Assembly (NCBI RefSeq): GCF_010894455.1
Contig: NZ_JAAIXY010000021.1
Location: forward strand, 148,054 to 212,053
From: Myxococcus eversor
GTDB taxonomy: Bacteria > Myxococcota > Myxococcia > Myxococcales > Myxococcaceae
Length of the DNA stretch: 64,000 nt
Direction of reading: 5' to 3'
Each line of letters opens with the position of its first letter. Within the stretch, counting starts at the first letter, position 1. The translations under genes were made by a program, and so were the position numbers. Of this stretch, positions 37,104-44,637 are shown piece after piece. The notes under the pieces are model-generated. The model did not search any database and was not told the origin of the DNA. It worked only from the letters and a program-made list of their open reading frames with translations.

Positions 37104-38290
37104 GTCCGCCACGCCGTATGGTGAAGAGCCGTCACGAAGTCGTCGAAGATGCGGCAGTTGGAGCCCTGCACCATCTTCAAGTCCTCATCGGAGACAGTCT
37201 GAGCGAGCGCATAGACGGGCTTGCCAAGGGCACGCGCGTAGCCGACTTCGAACAAGGTGCCGCTGTCCGTGCCATCGAGGATTGCGAATACCGCGTCGCA
37301 GGCATCGAGCGCTGCGAGGTCAGCTGGAGCCACCTGGTCCGCCGGGCCGGCACCCACGTCGTGAATGGGAGAGAAGACCTCGAGCCCCAGTTCACGCAGG
37401 CCTCGCCGTGCCTCGTCGACCAACCAGCGCTGGCCGAGCGTGAAGAAGGGAGCCGCGAGGTAGACCTTCCCGCCAGCGGCCACGGCTTCGGGACGCAGAT
37501 TCAGGAGCAGTACGGGTGGTAGCGGAACGGGGAGCGACATCGAATCGACGTAGGTGGCGACCGCGCGGGAGGCGAGCTCTGCTGCATGGACCGTGGTGGT
37601 GCCGTGAACACCCCAGTAGGCGGCAAAGATGGCCGCGAAGACATCCCCCGAGCCTACGGTCCAGACCCGGTCCGTCCGGTAGGCTGGGACGTGGGAAACG
37701 CCACTCGCCTCCACGATATATGCGCCTTTTGCTCCGGACTTGACAACCACGACCTCGGCACCGCGTTTCAACAAGGACTGCGCTGCCACGATGGGGTCGT
37801 TGCCTCCTCCCAGGGCAAGCGTCTCTCCCTGGTTCGCTACAATCGCCAGATGCTTCGCGGTACTGCCATTGGCGTCGAACGGTTCCGGACGGAAAGCGGA
37901 TTGTGGGTCATAGACGCAGCGTTCGGCTGCGACCCGGGCACCGCCATCCAGCATTCCGAAGCGCAAGACGACTGACGCGGACACCGGAATGGGAGGATCG
38001 GGCGAAATCATCACCGGAGCTGGCCGGATGAGGGGCACCGACAGGCTGTGGATGTACTCGAACGAGACCACCTGTTCGGTGGGCACAGAGTCGAAGGTGA
38101 AGCCGTATTGACTGGCGTACTGAGAAAAGTGGGTAGCGACGTCCGGGCGGGCATAGGTGCGTAGGGTGATGATGTCGACGTGGCCGGAGAGCGCCGCTGC
38201 GGCACGCCCCGCCGACCCGTAGAGCTGGCTCCAGTCAGGCCAGATGCATCGCTCATAGTAGACACCACCTGCGATGGTGATGGCTGTCAT
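37100..38290 (-). CDS. PfkB-like kinase fused to nucleoside 2-deoxyribosyltransferase
   Basis: A 396-residue fusion. The N-terminal ~270 residues follow the ribokinase/PfkB fold (AEVVVVKSGAKGAYIV, and VWTVGSGDVFAAIFAAYWG with the anion hole and catalytic Asp). The C-terminal ~130 residues are a nucleoside 2-deoxyribosyltransferase domain: KVYLAAPFFTLGQRWLVDEA, DACDAVFAILDGTDSGT and the nucleophile Glu in LFEVGYARALGKP. Together they could release or swap a base on a (deoxy)nucleoside and phosphorylate the sugar. Both ends overlap neighbours by ATGA. The fusion fits a pathway that manipulates modified nucleobases. Confidence 0.85.
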   Translation of the reverse strand: MTAITIAGGVYYERCIWPDWSQLYGSAGRAAAALSGHVDIITLRTYARPDVATHFSQYASQYGFTFDSVPTEQVVSFEYIHSLSVPLIRPAPVMISPDPPIPVSASVVLRFGMLDGGARVAAERCVYDPQSAFRPEPFDANGSTAKHLAIVANQGETLALGGGNDPIVAAQSLLKRGAEVVVVKSGAKGAYIVEASGVSHVPAYRTDRVWTVGSGDVFAAIFAAYWGVHGTTTVHAAELASRAVATYVDSMSLPVPLPPVLLLNLRPEAVAAGGKVYLAAPFFTLGQRWLVDEARRGLRELGLEVFSPIHDVGAGPADQVAPADLAALDACDAVFAILDGTDSGTLFEVGYARALGKPVYALAQTVSDEDLKMVQGSNCRIFDDFVTALHHTAWRT

Positions 38291-38664
38291 TGTGGCTGCA
38301 CCCTGACCTGGCACACTGCACCCCGAACGCCGAGGACCACAGCCACGTACCTGACGTTGGACTGAGTGATGCACTGGATGAGCTGCAGCAACGAGGGTGA
38401 CGTGATGGCACCTGCGACCACACCTGCCGCCGTCTTTGCAACCAACCGTTGGGGAGGACCGCGCTCGAACACGACGTCGAGAACATCTCCTGCCCGGAGC
38501 CCCGAGATGACCGTGCGGTCAGGGGAGTTGAGGGTGGTCGGTTCCTGGATGTTGCATACGTCGGGGATTCCACCTCCTCCACCGCCGCCGTCTCCTTCGT
38601 CCTTGGGCCTCGTGACGGGCCTTGGTTCAGGCCGCCACGACGGGCCTCCACTGCTACCTGACAT
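38287..38664 (-). CDS. small Gly-rich protein heading the QueC-like operon
   Basis: A 125-residue protein starting behind GAGGAGGAG. The first ~40 residues are disordered and end in a run of seven Gly (GDGGGGGGGIPDVC). The rest is a compact beta-rich domain (RTVISGLRAGDVLDVVFE, SPSLLQLIQCITQSNVRYVA, VRGAVCQVRVQP) with three Cys. The stop overlaps the kinase start by ATGA. I do not recognise the family. As the first gene of an operon with a QueC-like enzyme it is a candidate target for nucleobase conjugation, by analogy with Qat and type IV CBASS; this is untested. Confidence 0.7.
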   Translation of the reverse strand: MSGSSGGPSWRPEPRPVTRPKDEGDGGGGGGGIPDVCNIQEPTTLNSPDRTVISGLRAGDVLDVVFERGPPQRLVAKTAAGVVAGAITSPSLLQLIQCITQSNVRYVAVVLGVRGAVCQVRVQPQ

Positions 38665-38784
38665 ACTCTCCTCCTCGGGCATGACACGAAGCGGCTGTTC
38701 GCGGCTCAAGACCTGGACCGAGCTCGCAAGCGCCTCGCGCGCTCATATTTCTCGGGAAGATTGAGCTGCCTCAGCTGGGGAGGC

Positions 38785-38804
38785 CATACCACCCGAGTGG
38801 TATG
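38785..38804. promoter_or_regulatory. perfect palindrome between divergent genes
   Basis: CATACCAC (38785-38792) and GTGGTATG (38797-38804) form a perfect 8-bp inverted repeat around CCGA. It lies between the arm B operon and the DUF4157 gene and looks like an operator for a dimeric regulator. It overlaps an upstream ATG (38802) of the DUF4157 frame, which is one reason to prefer the later start. Confidence 0.5.
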
Positions 38805-38942
38805 TACCGAGCCCGCTTCGAGTGGGAGCCTCGCGGCGGAGGAATCTCCCCCGGCAGGTCAAGCCAGTGGGAGAGACGTCCCCGCTCCTTCTCGCGTCCC
38901 TCGTGGGCTGCCACACTGCCGGAAACCCACACAGACATCAAA

Positions 38943-41249
38943 ATGGCGTTGAGGGAGCGGCGCTTCGCCGCGCCTCAACCCTCCGGAAGGCCTTGCTTGA
39001 AAACGTTCGCGTCGAAGGCAGTGGAGGCTCCGGAAAAGAGGCCCGGGAGTGAGCACTCCGCCAGGAGCGGCGTGAGCGACAGCCTCTCGGAACACACCGC
39101 GGCCGGACCCGCGTTGCCCCAGGGCCCGAGGGTCGCCTCGTTGATGCAACTCCAGTCCATGTACGACCGGAGTCCTCGCGTCGCCGCACAGGCGAAGCTG
39201 GCGAGCGCGCTTTCCTCCCCACCCGTGCAACGGCAGGAGAACCGCACGGGCCTGCCCGACACCCTCAAGGCCGGCATCGAGTCGCTCTCCGGAATGTCCC
39301 TGGACGATGTCCAGGTGCATTACAACTCCTCCCAGCCCGCGCAGCTCCAGGCCCTGGCCTATGCCCAGGGGAATGACATCCATCTGGCCCCGGGCCAGGA
39401 GCGCAACCTGCCTCACGAGGCGTGGCACGTCGTGCAGCAGGCGCAAGGGCGTGTCTCCCCCACAGGTCAGACGCAGGGCGCCGCCTTGAACGACGACCCC
39501 GCCCTGGAGGCGGAGGCGGACCGCATGGGCGCCCGCGCCGCCGCCAGCAGACAGGTGGAAGACGCGCAACCCGTGCAGCGAATCGCCTCGGCGGGCGACA
39601 CGGTGCAGCGCTCCGTCGTCCTGGGGAGGGAGTCCACGTCCTGGTACCACCTGTTCTCGGGCTCGACGATGAAGCGACTCCTGTCGATGGACGACTTCGA
39701 CGAAGTCCTGGCCCAGGTGATGGAGTTCCTCCGGGGACTGCCGGACGAGGCCACGCCGGAGGAAGGGGTCAGCCCCAAGAATGTCGCCGTGTGGAAGGGA
39801 CTGAAGGAACACACCCTCAATAACGAAGGTCAGATAGCCAAGACACTCGCCCGCTGGATTGGGGCGCATACGACGGCGGTCGCCTCGACCACGGGCGTCG
39901 ACGAGCGGGCCGAGTGGAAGGAGTTCGAGAACGTCGAGGAGCTGGCGCTCGCCCTGGCGCACGAAACGCATCCCCAATACCAGAAGAACATGGCGTACGA
40001 AGGCCAGTTGGCCGACGTCGTCAACAACGACGACTGGGTCAGGGCTCAGCTCGAGTCCCTCCGGGAGAAGGTCGACCAGTTCATGGGAGTGGAGACCTCG
40101 TACTTCCGACAGCTCGTCGAACCCCTGGAGCGTCGCCTGGTCGGCAGCTACTCCTGGCAGAAGACCGTCACCAGCCTCTTCAGCGTGTTCAAGGACACCG
40201 ACAAACGCGAGCCGCCCGGGGCCATCTCCGAGAACAAGCAGGTCATCACCGCGCAAATCACCTTCCTGCATGACTTGATGGAGCGGTGGAGCTCCTCGGG
40301 TGCCGGGTCCATGGCGGCGAAGGTCCACGAGACGTTCGGCGTCGCTCCGGTGCTGCCGGACGCGCCCGACAAGGCCTTCGAAACCACCATGCTCGACGAG
40401 GACCGCTCCGAGTTCACCCAGGACCGACCTCCCAGCGTCCGGCACCATCGCGCCACCAAGCTGGTGGACCAGGAGGAACGCGACGAAGTCCTGCTCGACC
40501 TCACCATCCAACGAGCCATCCGCGCGGCCGAGAAGTCGCTGGCGGCGCTCGACAAGATAGGTCGCCTGCGGGAGGAGGTGAAGGCGGCTTCGACTCTCGA
40601 GGAGAGAGAGACCCTGGAGCTGGAGATCGCCGAACTGGAGAGCAGAATCGAGGCCCGCAAGGCCAGGCTCGCGTTCGAGGGCCTCGGCCAGCTCAGCTTC
40701 AACGACAACCAGACTCCACAGCAGACGGTGGAGGCGCGCGCGGAAGAGGGACAGAAGCTGCCGCCCTACGGGATGATCGCCAGCTATCTCAAGACGCAGC
40801 AGCAGGAGCGCGCCAAGGACAAGCTCAAGCGTGTCACCGTCGGGGCCATCGACAAGTCGTCGAAGGCCAAGGGGCGGAGAAACGTCGGCACCCGGCTGGA
40901 GAACAACCCGGACACGCTGCTCGCGCGGCTCATGTCGGCGCCCATCACCGCCGGGCGCTCGATGACCACGGCGCGGATGCTCCAACTCGTCGAGAAGGTG
41001 GGAGGCTCCGACGAGGAGAAGACGGCGGTGGCCTACGCGCTGTTCGCCTATTGGGCGCGCACGTACAACCAGGGCCTGACGCCGGTCCACACCTTCCACG
41101 AGACACTGGACGTGGCGCGGAACTTCGGCGTTCCCTACAAAGCGTTCCACTACCCGACCTCAGAGGACGGAACGCTCGACCTGATGATGCCGGACAGGTT
41201 CGTCCCCATGTCCGAGGTGGCGAGAGACTCCGTCGCTGACGAGGAGTGA
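38943..41249 (+). CDS. DUF4157 (eCIS-core) domain protein
   Basis: About 768 residues. A disordered N-terminus leads into the DUF4157 domain: LPDTLKAGIESLSGMSLDDV, VHYNSSQPAQLQALAYAQG, NDIHLAPGQERNLPHEAWHV and VQQAQGRV, with an HExxH-type motif (HEAWH). The long C-terminal part is acidic and helical with a coiled coil (TLEERETLELEIAELESRIE) and no recognised toxin domain. DUF4157 proteins are linked to extracellular contractile injection systems as putative cargo or protease-processed toxins, but no eCIS structural genes are in this window. The start is uncertain: the frame opens at an ATG at 38802, inside a palindrome. Confidence 0.8.
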   Translation: MALRERRFAAPQPSGRPCLKTFASKAVEAPEKRPGSEHSARSGVSDSLSEHTAAGPALPQGPRVASLMQLQSMYDRSPRVAAQAKLASALSSPPVQRQENRTGLPDTLKAGIESLSGMSLDDVQVHYNSSQPAQLQALAYAQGNDIHLAPGQERNLPHEAWHVVQQAQGRVSPTGQTQGAALNDDPALEAEADRMGARAAASRQVEDAQPVQRIASAGDTVQRSVVLGRESTSWYHLFSGSTMKRLLSMDDFDEVLAQVMEFLRGLPDEATPEEGVSPKNVAVWKGLKEHTLNNEGQIAKTLARWIGAHTTAVASTTGVDERAEWKEFENVEELALALAHETHPQYQKNMAYEGQLADVVNNDDWVRAQLESLREKVDQFMGVETSYFRQLVEPLERRLVGSYSWQKTVTSLFSVFKDTDKREPPGAISENKQVITAQITFLHDLMERWSSSGAGSMAAKVHETFGVAPVLPDAPDKAFETTMLDEDRSEFTQDRPPSVRHHRATKLVDQEERDEVLLDLTIQRAIRAAEKSLAALDKIGRLREEVKAASTLEERETLELEIAELESRIEARKARLAFEGLGQLSFNDNQTPQQTVEARAEEGQKLPPYGMIASYLKTQQQERAKDKLKRVTVGAIDKSSKAKGRRNVGTRLENNPDTLLARLMSAPITAGRSMTTARMLQLVEKVGGSDEEKTAVAYALFAYWARTYNQGLTPVHTFHETLDVARNFGVPYKAFHYPTSEDGTLDLMMPDRFVPMSEVARDSVADEE

Positions 41250-41276
41250 GACACCCAGGGTGACCTTCACGAGTTT

Positions 41277-41921
41277 TCACGGCGTCTTCGCTGACAGCGC
41301 GCGCTTGCTCGCACTGCCACCCGCTTGTTCGCGAAGCAATGCGTTCTCGCGCTCCAGGGACTTGAGCCGCTCCATCAAGGGATTCACCATCTCGCGCACC
41401 TCGTCCTCCGTGAAGCGTGGGGTGATGTGCTGAGGGCAGTTCCAGTCCAGCCCCTCGACATGCAGCACGAAGATGCGTTCGGCCGGTGCGTCCCCCGCGA
41501 CGCGTGAGAAGAGCTCCGGGTCATCGGTGCGCGTCACCGTCGTGGCGCGCGCCAGGACCTTGAGTCGCGCACGGTTGGGATAGTCGACGAAGATGAGCGC
41601 GACACGCTCGTCGCTCGCGACGTTGCCGACGCTGATGTACTGCCGGTTGCCTCGCAGGTCGGCGAAGGCGAGGGTTCGCTCGTCGAGGACGTGCACGAAC
41701 CCCTTGGGCCCACCGCGATGCTGGATGTAGGGCCAGCCCGATTCACCGATGCTGGCCATGTAGAAGCTGTCGCGCTCGCCGAGGAAACCCACCTCGTCCT
41801 CGCCGAGAGTGTCGGGGGTGCTCGGGCCGTGTTCGAGGCGCGCGTATGAGCGACGACTCCCCATCTTCTCCTGGGCGGCCTTCACCATGGGAGTGAAGGC
41901 GATTTCCGAAAAGCCGCGCAT
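41277..41921 (-). CDS. pyridoxamine 5'-phosphate oxidase family protein
   Basis: A 214-residue split-barrel flavoprotein: RDSFYMASIGESGWPYIQHR, GGPKGFVHVLDERTLAFADL, GNRQYISVGNVASDERVALI. The last ~40 residues form a coiled coil (NPLMERLKSLERENALLREQ). The start ATG follows AGGAGG. Such proteins reduce or bind small electrophiles and are often induced by LysR regulators. The divergent LysR gene at 42086 is the likely regulator; the 164-base gap between them would hold its binding site. Confidence 0.88.
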   Translation of the reverse strand: MRGFSEIAFTPMVKAAQEKMGSRRSYARLEHGPSTPDTLGEDEVGFLGERDSFYMASIGESGWPYIQHRGGPKGFVHVLDERTLAFADLRGNRQYISVGNVASDERVALIFVDYPNRARLKVLARATTVTRTDDPELFSRVAGDAPAERIFVLHVEGLDWNCPQHITPRFTEDEVREMVNPLMERLKSLERENALLREQAGGSASKRALSAKTP

Positions 41922-42085
41922 CGTTCTCCTCCTTTCGTGTTCAGCGTGCGTGGTGGTGGACGACGGGGAAGTCGATGTCCGTCCCCGCGATGCATGTCGT
42001 CGCCACACCCAGGAACATGTCGCCCAGAGGCGCCGATGAGAATGCCCGGTCAGCGCAATCCATTTTTGCGTATCCTGAAAGAATC

Positions 42086-43015
42086 ATGGACCGCCTGGAT
42101 TCGCTCCGCGCCTTCATCGTCGCCGTCGACCACGGCAGCCTGTCCGCCGCCGCGCGAGCGCTCTCCCGCTCTCCTGCCTCTGTCACCCGCGCCATCGCCT
42201 CGGTGGAGCAGCGCCTCGGGACGACGCTCCTGCGGCGCACGACACGTTCGCTCCGGCTGACAGAGGCGGGCGAGCGCTACCTCGTCGTCGCGCGCCGCGT
42301 GCTGGCCGACCTCGACGACGCGGAGAAGTCCGCGGGCGCGGCGGCGGCCCAGCCGCAGGGGTTGCTCACCGTGACGGCGCCCACCTCGTTCGGCTCGCTC
42401 CACGTGCGCCCGCTCGTGGACGAATACCTCGCCGCGAACCCGCGGGTGCGCGCGCGACTGCTCCTGCTCGACCGTGTCGTCAGCGTGGTCGAAGAGGGCA
42501 TCGACGTCGCCGTACGCATCGGCCATCTCGCCGACTCCGCCCTCATGGCGACGACCGTGGGGAGCGTGCGCCGCGTCGTCGTCGCGAGCCCCGCGTATCT
42601 CGCTCGGCACGGGCGACCGACCTCGGCGGCGGCGCTCGCGGAGCACCGCTGCGTCGTCTGCACCGCCGTCACGCCCAACGACACGTGGACGTTCGGCGCG
42701 CGTCGGGAGGGGGAGCGTGCGAAGCAGGTGCGCGTGACGCCGGTGCTGAGCGTCAACCTCCCGGAGGCCGCGATTGGTGCCACGAAGAACGGCGTCGGGG
42801 TGACGTGCGTCGTCTCGTACCAGGTCGCCGAGTCCGTCCGCTCCGGCGCGCTCGTGGTGCTCCTCGCCGAGCTCGAGCCGCCCCCGGTGCCGGTGCACCT
42901 CGTCTACCCCGCCACGAGCGCGCGCACGGCGAAGGTCCGCGCATTCGTGGAGCTGGCGACGCCTCGCCTTCGAGCGACGCTGGCCGAGAAAACAGGGCGT
43001 CCCCGCGCCAGATAG
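42086..43015 (+). CDS. LysR family transcriptional regulator
   Basis: A 309-residue LysR protein with an N-terminal winged helix (LDSLRAFIVAVDHGSLSAAA, ASVTRAIASVEQRLGTTLL, RRTTRSLRLTEAGERYL) and a periplasmic-binding-like effector domain (GLLTVTAPTSFGSLHVRPLV, VVSVVEEGIDVAVRIGHLAD). The VAVRIG and LADSAL elements place it with the CrgA/DsdC-like subgroup that controls neighbouring reductase genes. The chosen ATG begins exactly at the conserved MDRLDSLRAF. It probably activates the divergent flavoprotein gene. Confidence 0.93.
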   Translation: MDRLDSLRAFIVAVDHGSLSAAARALSRSPASVTRAIASVEQRLGTTLLRRTTRSLRLTEAGERYLVVARRVLADLDDAEKSAGAAAAQPQGLLTVTAPTSFGSLHVRPLVDEYLAANPRVRARLLLLDRVVSVVEEGIDVAVRIGHLADSALMATTVGSVRRVVVASPAYLARHGRPTSAAALAEHRCVVCTAVTPNDTWTFGARREGERAKQVRVTPVLSVNLPEAAIGATKNGVGVTCVVSYQVAESVRSGALVVLLAELEPPPVPVHLVYPATSARTAKVRAFVELATPRLRATLAEKTGRPRAR

Positions 43016-43150
43016 CAGCGCGAGCGGACGGGTGACGTGCGCGTCCCGGTCCAGGCTTGAGCCGCCCCAGGGAACACCGAGGAAGCGGCAGGCACGGTGT
43101 CCACCATGGCGGATGTGCCTCCCCCGGGGCTCGTCACCCGCCCCTGGGGC

Positions 43151-44494
43151 TCACTTGCCGCCGCGAGCTGTCACGCCGAGCCGTTTCATCATCGTGCGCA
43201 CCGTGCCGCCAGGGTCCTTCGCCGTGCCTCGGCCGACCTCACCCAGCAGGCGCGCGGCCTCCGCGGCATTGCCGCTGGCGCGCCGCAACGCGGCCTTGAG
43301 GGCGATTCGCTCCAGTCGCTCGATTTCGGCGCGCAGGTTCATCGTCCCCAGCGTCACCCGGCGCTCGACTTCGTGCTCGGACACCAGCACGGAGCTGCTC
43401 GCGCGCTCGCGCTGCCACAGCCGTCGCGGCAGGTCCGATACGAGCAACTCGTCGCCGACGCGCTTGGCCACCAGCGCGCCGTAGATGACATTGCGCAGCT
43501 CGCGGATGTTGCCGGGCCACGGATAGGCGCGCAGCACGTCGAGCGTCTCGGGCGTCGCGCTTCGGACGCGGGGACTGTCCGGCGCGGGCTCCTCGACGGC
43601 GTAGTAGCGCTCCATCCAATGCAGCACCAGCGGCGCCACGTCCTCCTGCCGCTCGCGCAAGGGGGGCAGGTGAATCTGCACCGTGGCGAGGCGCTCGTAG
43701 AGGTCCTCGCCGAACAGCCCGCGCTCGATGAGTTGCTTCAAGTCCCGGTTGGTCGCCGCGAGGATGCGGAAGTCCACCTTGCGCCACGCGTTCTCACCCA
43801 GTCGCGAGATGACCCGGTCCTCCAGCACGCGCAGCAGCTTCGACTGGAGCGCATGCGGCGTGTCGTCAATCTCGTCCAGCAGCACCGTGCCACCCTCGGC
43901 CGCGGACACCAGTCCGTCATACCCATGCACAGCGCCGGAGAAGGCGCCCTTCGCGTAGCCGAAGAGCTCGCCCTCCATGAGCTCATTGGGGATGGCCGCG
44001 CAGTTGATGGGCACGAACGTGCGCGAGCGCCGCTCGGACCATTCGTGGATGAGCCGCGCCGCGACCTCCTTGCCCGTTCCCGTCTCTCCAGTGAGCAGCA
44101 CCGGCATCGAGGTGCGAGCGGCCTGGGCGAGCTGCGCGAGCAGCGCCTTCGCCGCCGCGCTGTGCGCGATGAGCGTCCCCGGCACGTTCGGCGCCGGAGC
44201 CTCGATGAGGCTCTCCTCCAGCCGCCGCACCAGCCGCGCCTCCCAGTCGCTCGCGCCCTTCCAGAACACGTCCATGGCCCCCTGCTCCACCGCGAGCCGG
44301 AGCGCATCGACAGGAACGGGCGTTTCACACAGCCACAACCACCGCCCCGTCTTCGGCGCGCTCGCGAGCCGTGGCTGCGCGGAGCACACCACCGTCACCC
44401 GGGGCTCGGCTCCTCCCAGTCGCCAGCCCGCATCATTCAAATGCTGGAGCAGGGCTCGTCCTGGAGCAGGACCTTTCCAGTGAAAGTTACGCAT
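43151..44494 (-). CDS. sigma-54-dependent Fis family transcriptional activator
   Basis: A 447-residue enhancer-binding protein. The ~105-residue N-terminus looks like a degenerate receiver without phosphorylation residues. The AAA+ domain has Walker A GETGTGKEVAARL, the sigma-54 contact loop GAFSGA (usual form GAFTGA), Walker B GGTVLLDEID and the YPWPGNIRELRN element. The C-terminus carries a Fis-like helix-turn-helix (ALRRASGNAAEAARLLGE, MMKRLG). It is divergent from an SPFH protein gene with a sigma-54 promoter, its obvious target. The start is uncertain between ATG 44494 and 44521; the latter would lie inside the palindrome. Confidence 0.9.
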   Translation of the reverse strand: MRNFHWKGPAPGRALLQHLNDAGWRLGGAEPRVTVVCSAQPRLASAPKTGRWLWLCETPVPVDALRLAVEQGAMDVFWKGASDWEARLVRRLEESLIEAPAPNVPGTLIAHSAAAKALLAQLAQAARTSMPVLLTGETGTGKEVAARLIHEWSERRSRTFVPINCAAIPNELMEGELFGYAKGAFSGAVHGYDGLVSAAEGGTVLLDEIDDTPHALQSKLLRVLEDRVISRLGENAWRKVDFRILAATNRDLKQLIERGLFGEDLYERLATVQIHLPPLRERQEDVAPLVLHWMERYYAVEEPAPDSPRVRSATPETLDVLRAYPWPGNIRELRNVIYGALVAKRVGDELLVSDLPRRLWQRERASSSVLVSEHEVERRVTLGTMNLRAEIERLERIALKAALRRASGNAAEAARLLGEVGRGTAKDPGGTVRTMMKRLGVTARGGK

Positions 44495-44499
44495 TCCAC

Positions 44500-44531
44500 G
44501 ATTCAAACATGGAAACAGCATGATTTGAATC
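44500..44531. promoter_or_regulatory. palindromic upstream activator site (candidate)
   Basis: GATTCAAACATG (44500-44511) and CATGATTTGAATC (44519-44531) form an inverted repeat with one unpaired base, spaced by seven bases. Its centre lies ~85 bases upstream of the start site predicted from the -24/-12 element at 44574, a normal distance for an enhancer-binding protein site. It probably binds the activator encoded next to it and may also control that gene. Confidence 0.65.
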
Positions 44532-44573
44532 AGGCGCCAGCCGAGCAGTTCCAGGAGTTCCGGCCACTTGGCC

Positions 44574-44590
44574 CTGGCAGGGGGCATGCA
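44574..44590 (+). promoter_or_regulatory. sigma-54 (-24/-12) promoter of the SPFH gene
   Basis: CTGGCAGGGGGCATGCA matches the consensus YTGGCACG-N4-TTGCW: GG at -24 and GC at -12 are exactly 12 bases apart, with mismatches only at the sixth base of the -24 element and the first T of -12. The SPFH start codon lies ~48 bases downstream. The activator gene is directly upstream and divergent. Confidence 0.7.
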
Positions 44591-44637
44591 CTGAGGGGGG
44601 CCACCCGCGCTTCCGCGGGCCGCAAGAGAAGGGCCTC

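Noticed and set aside
38859..41150. 763-codon minus-strand frame opposite the DUF4157 gene
   Set aside because: It is a shadow frame in high-GC DNA; the plus strand carries the recognised DUF4157 motif.
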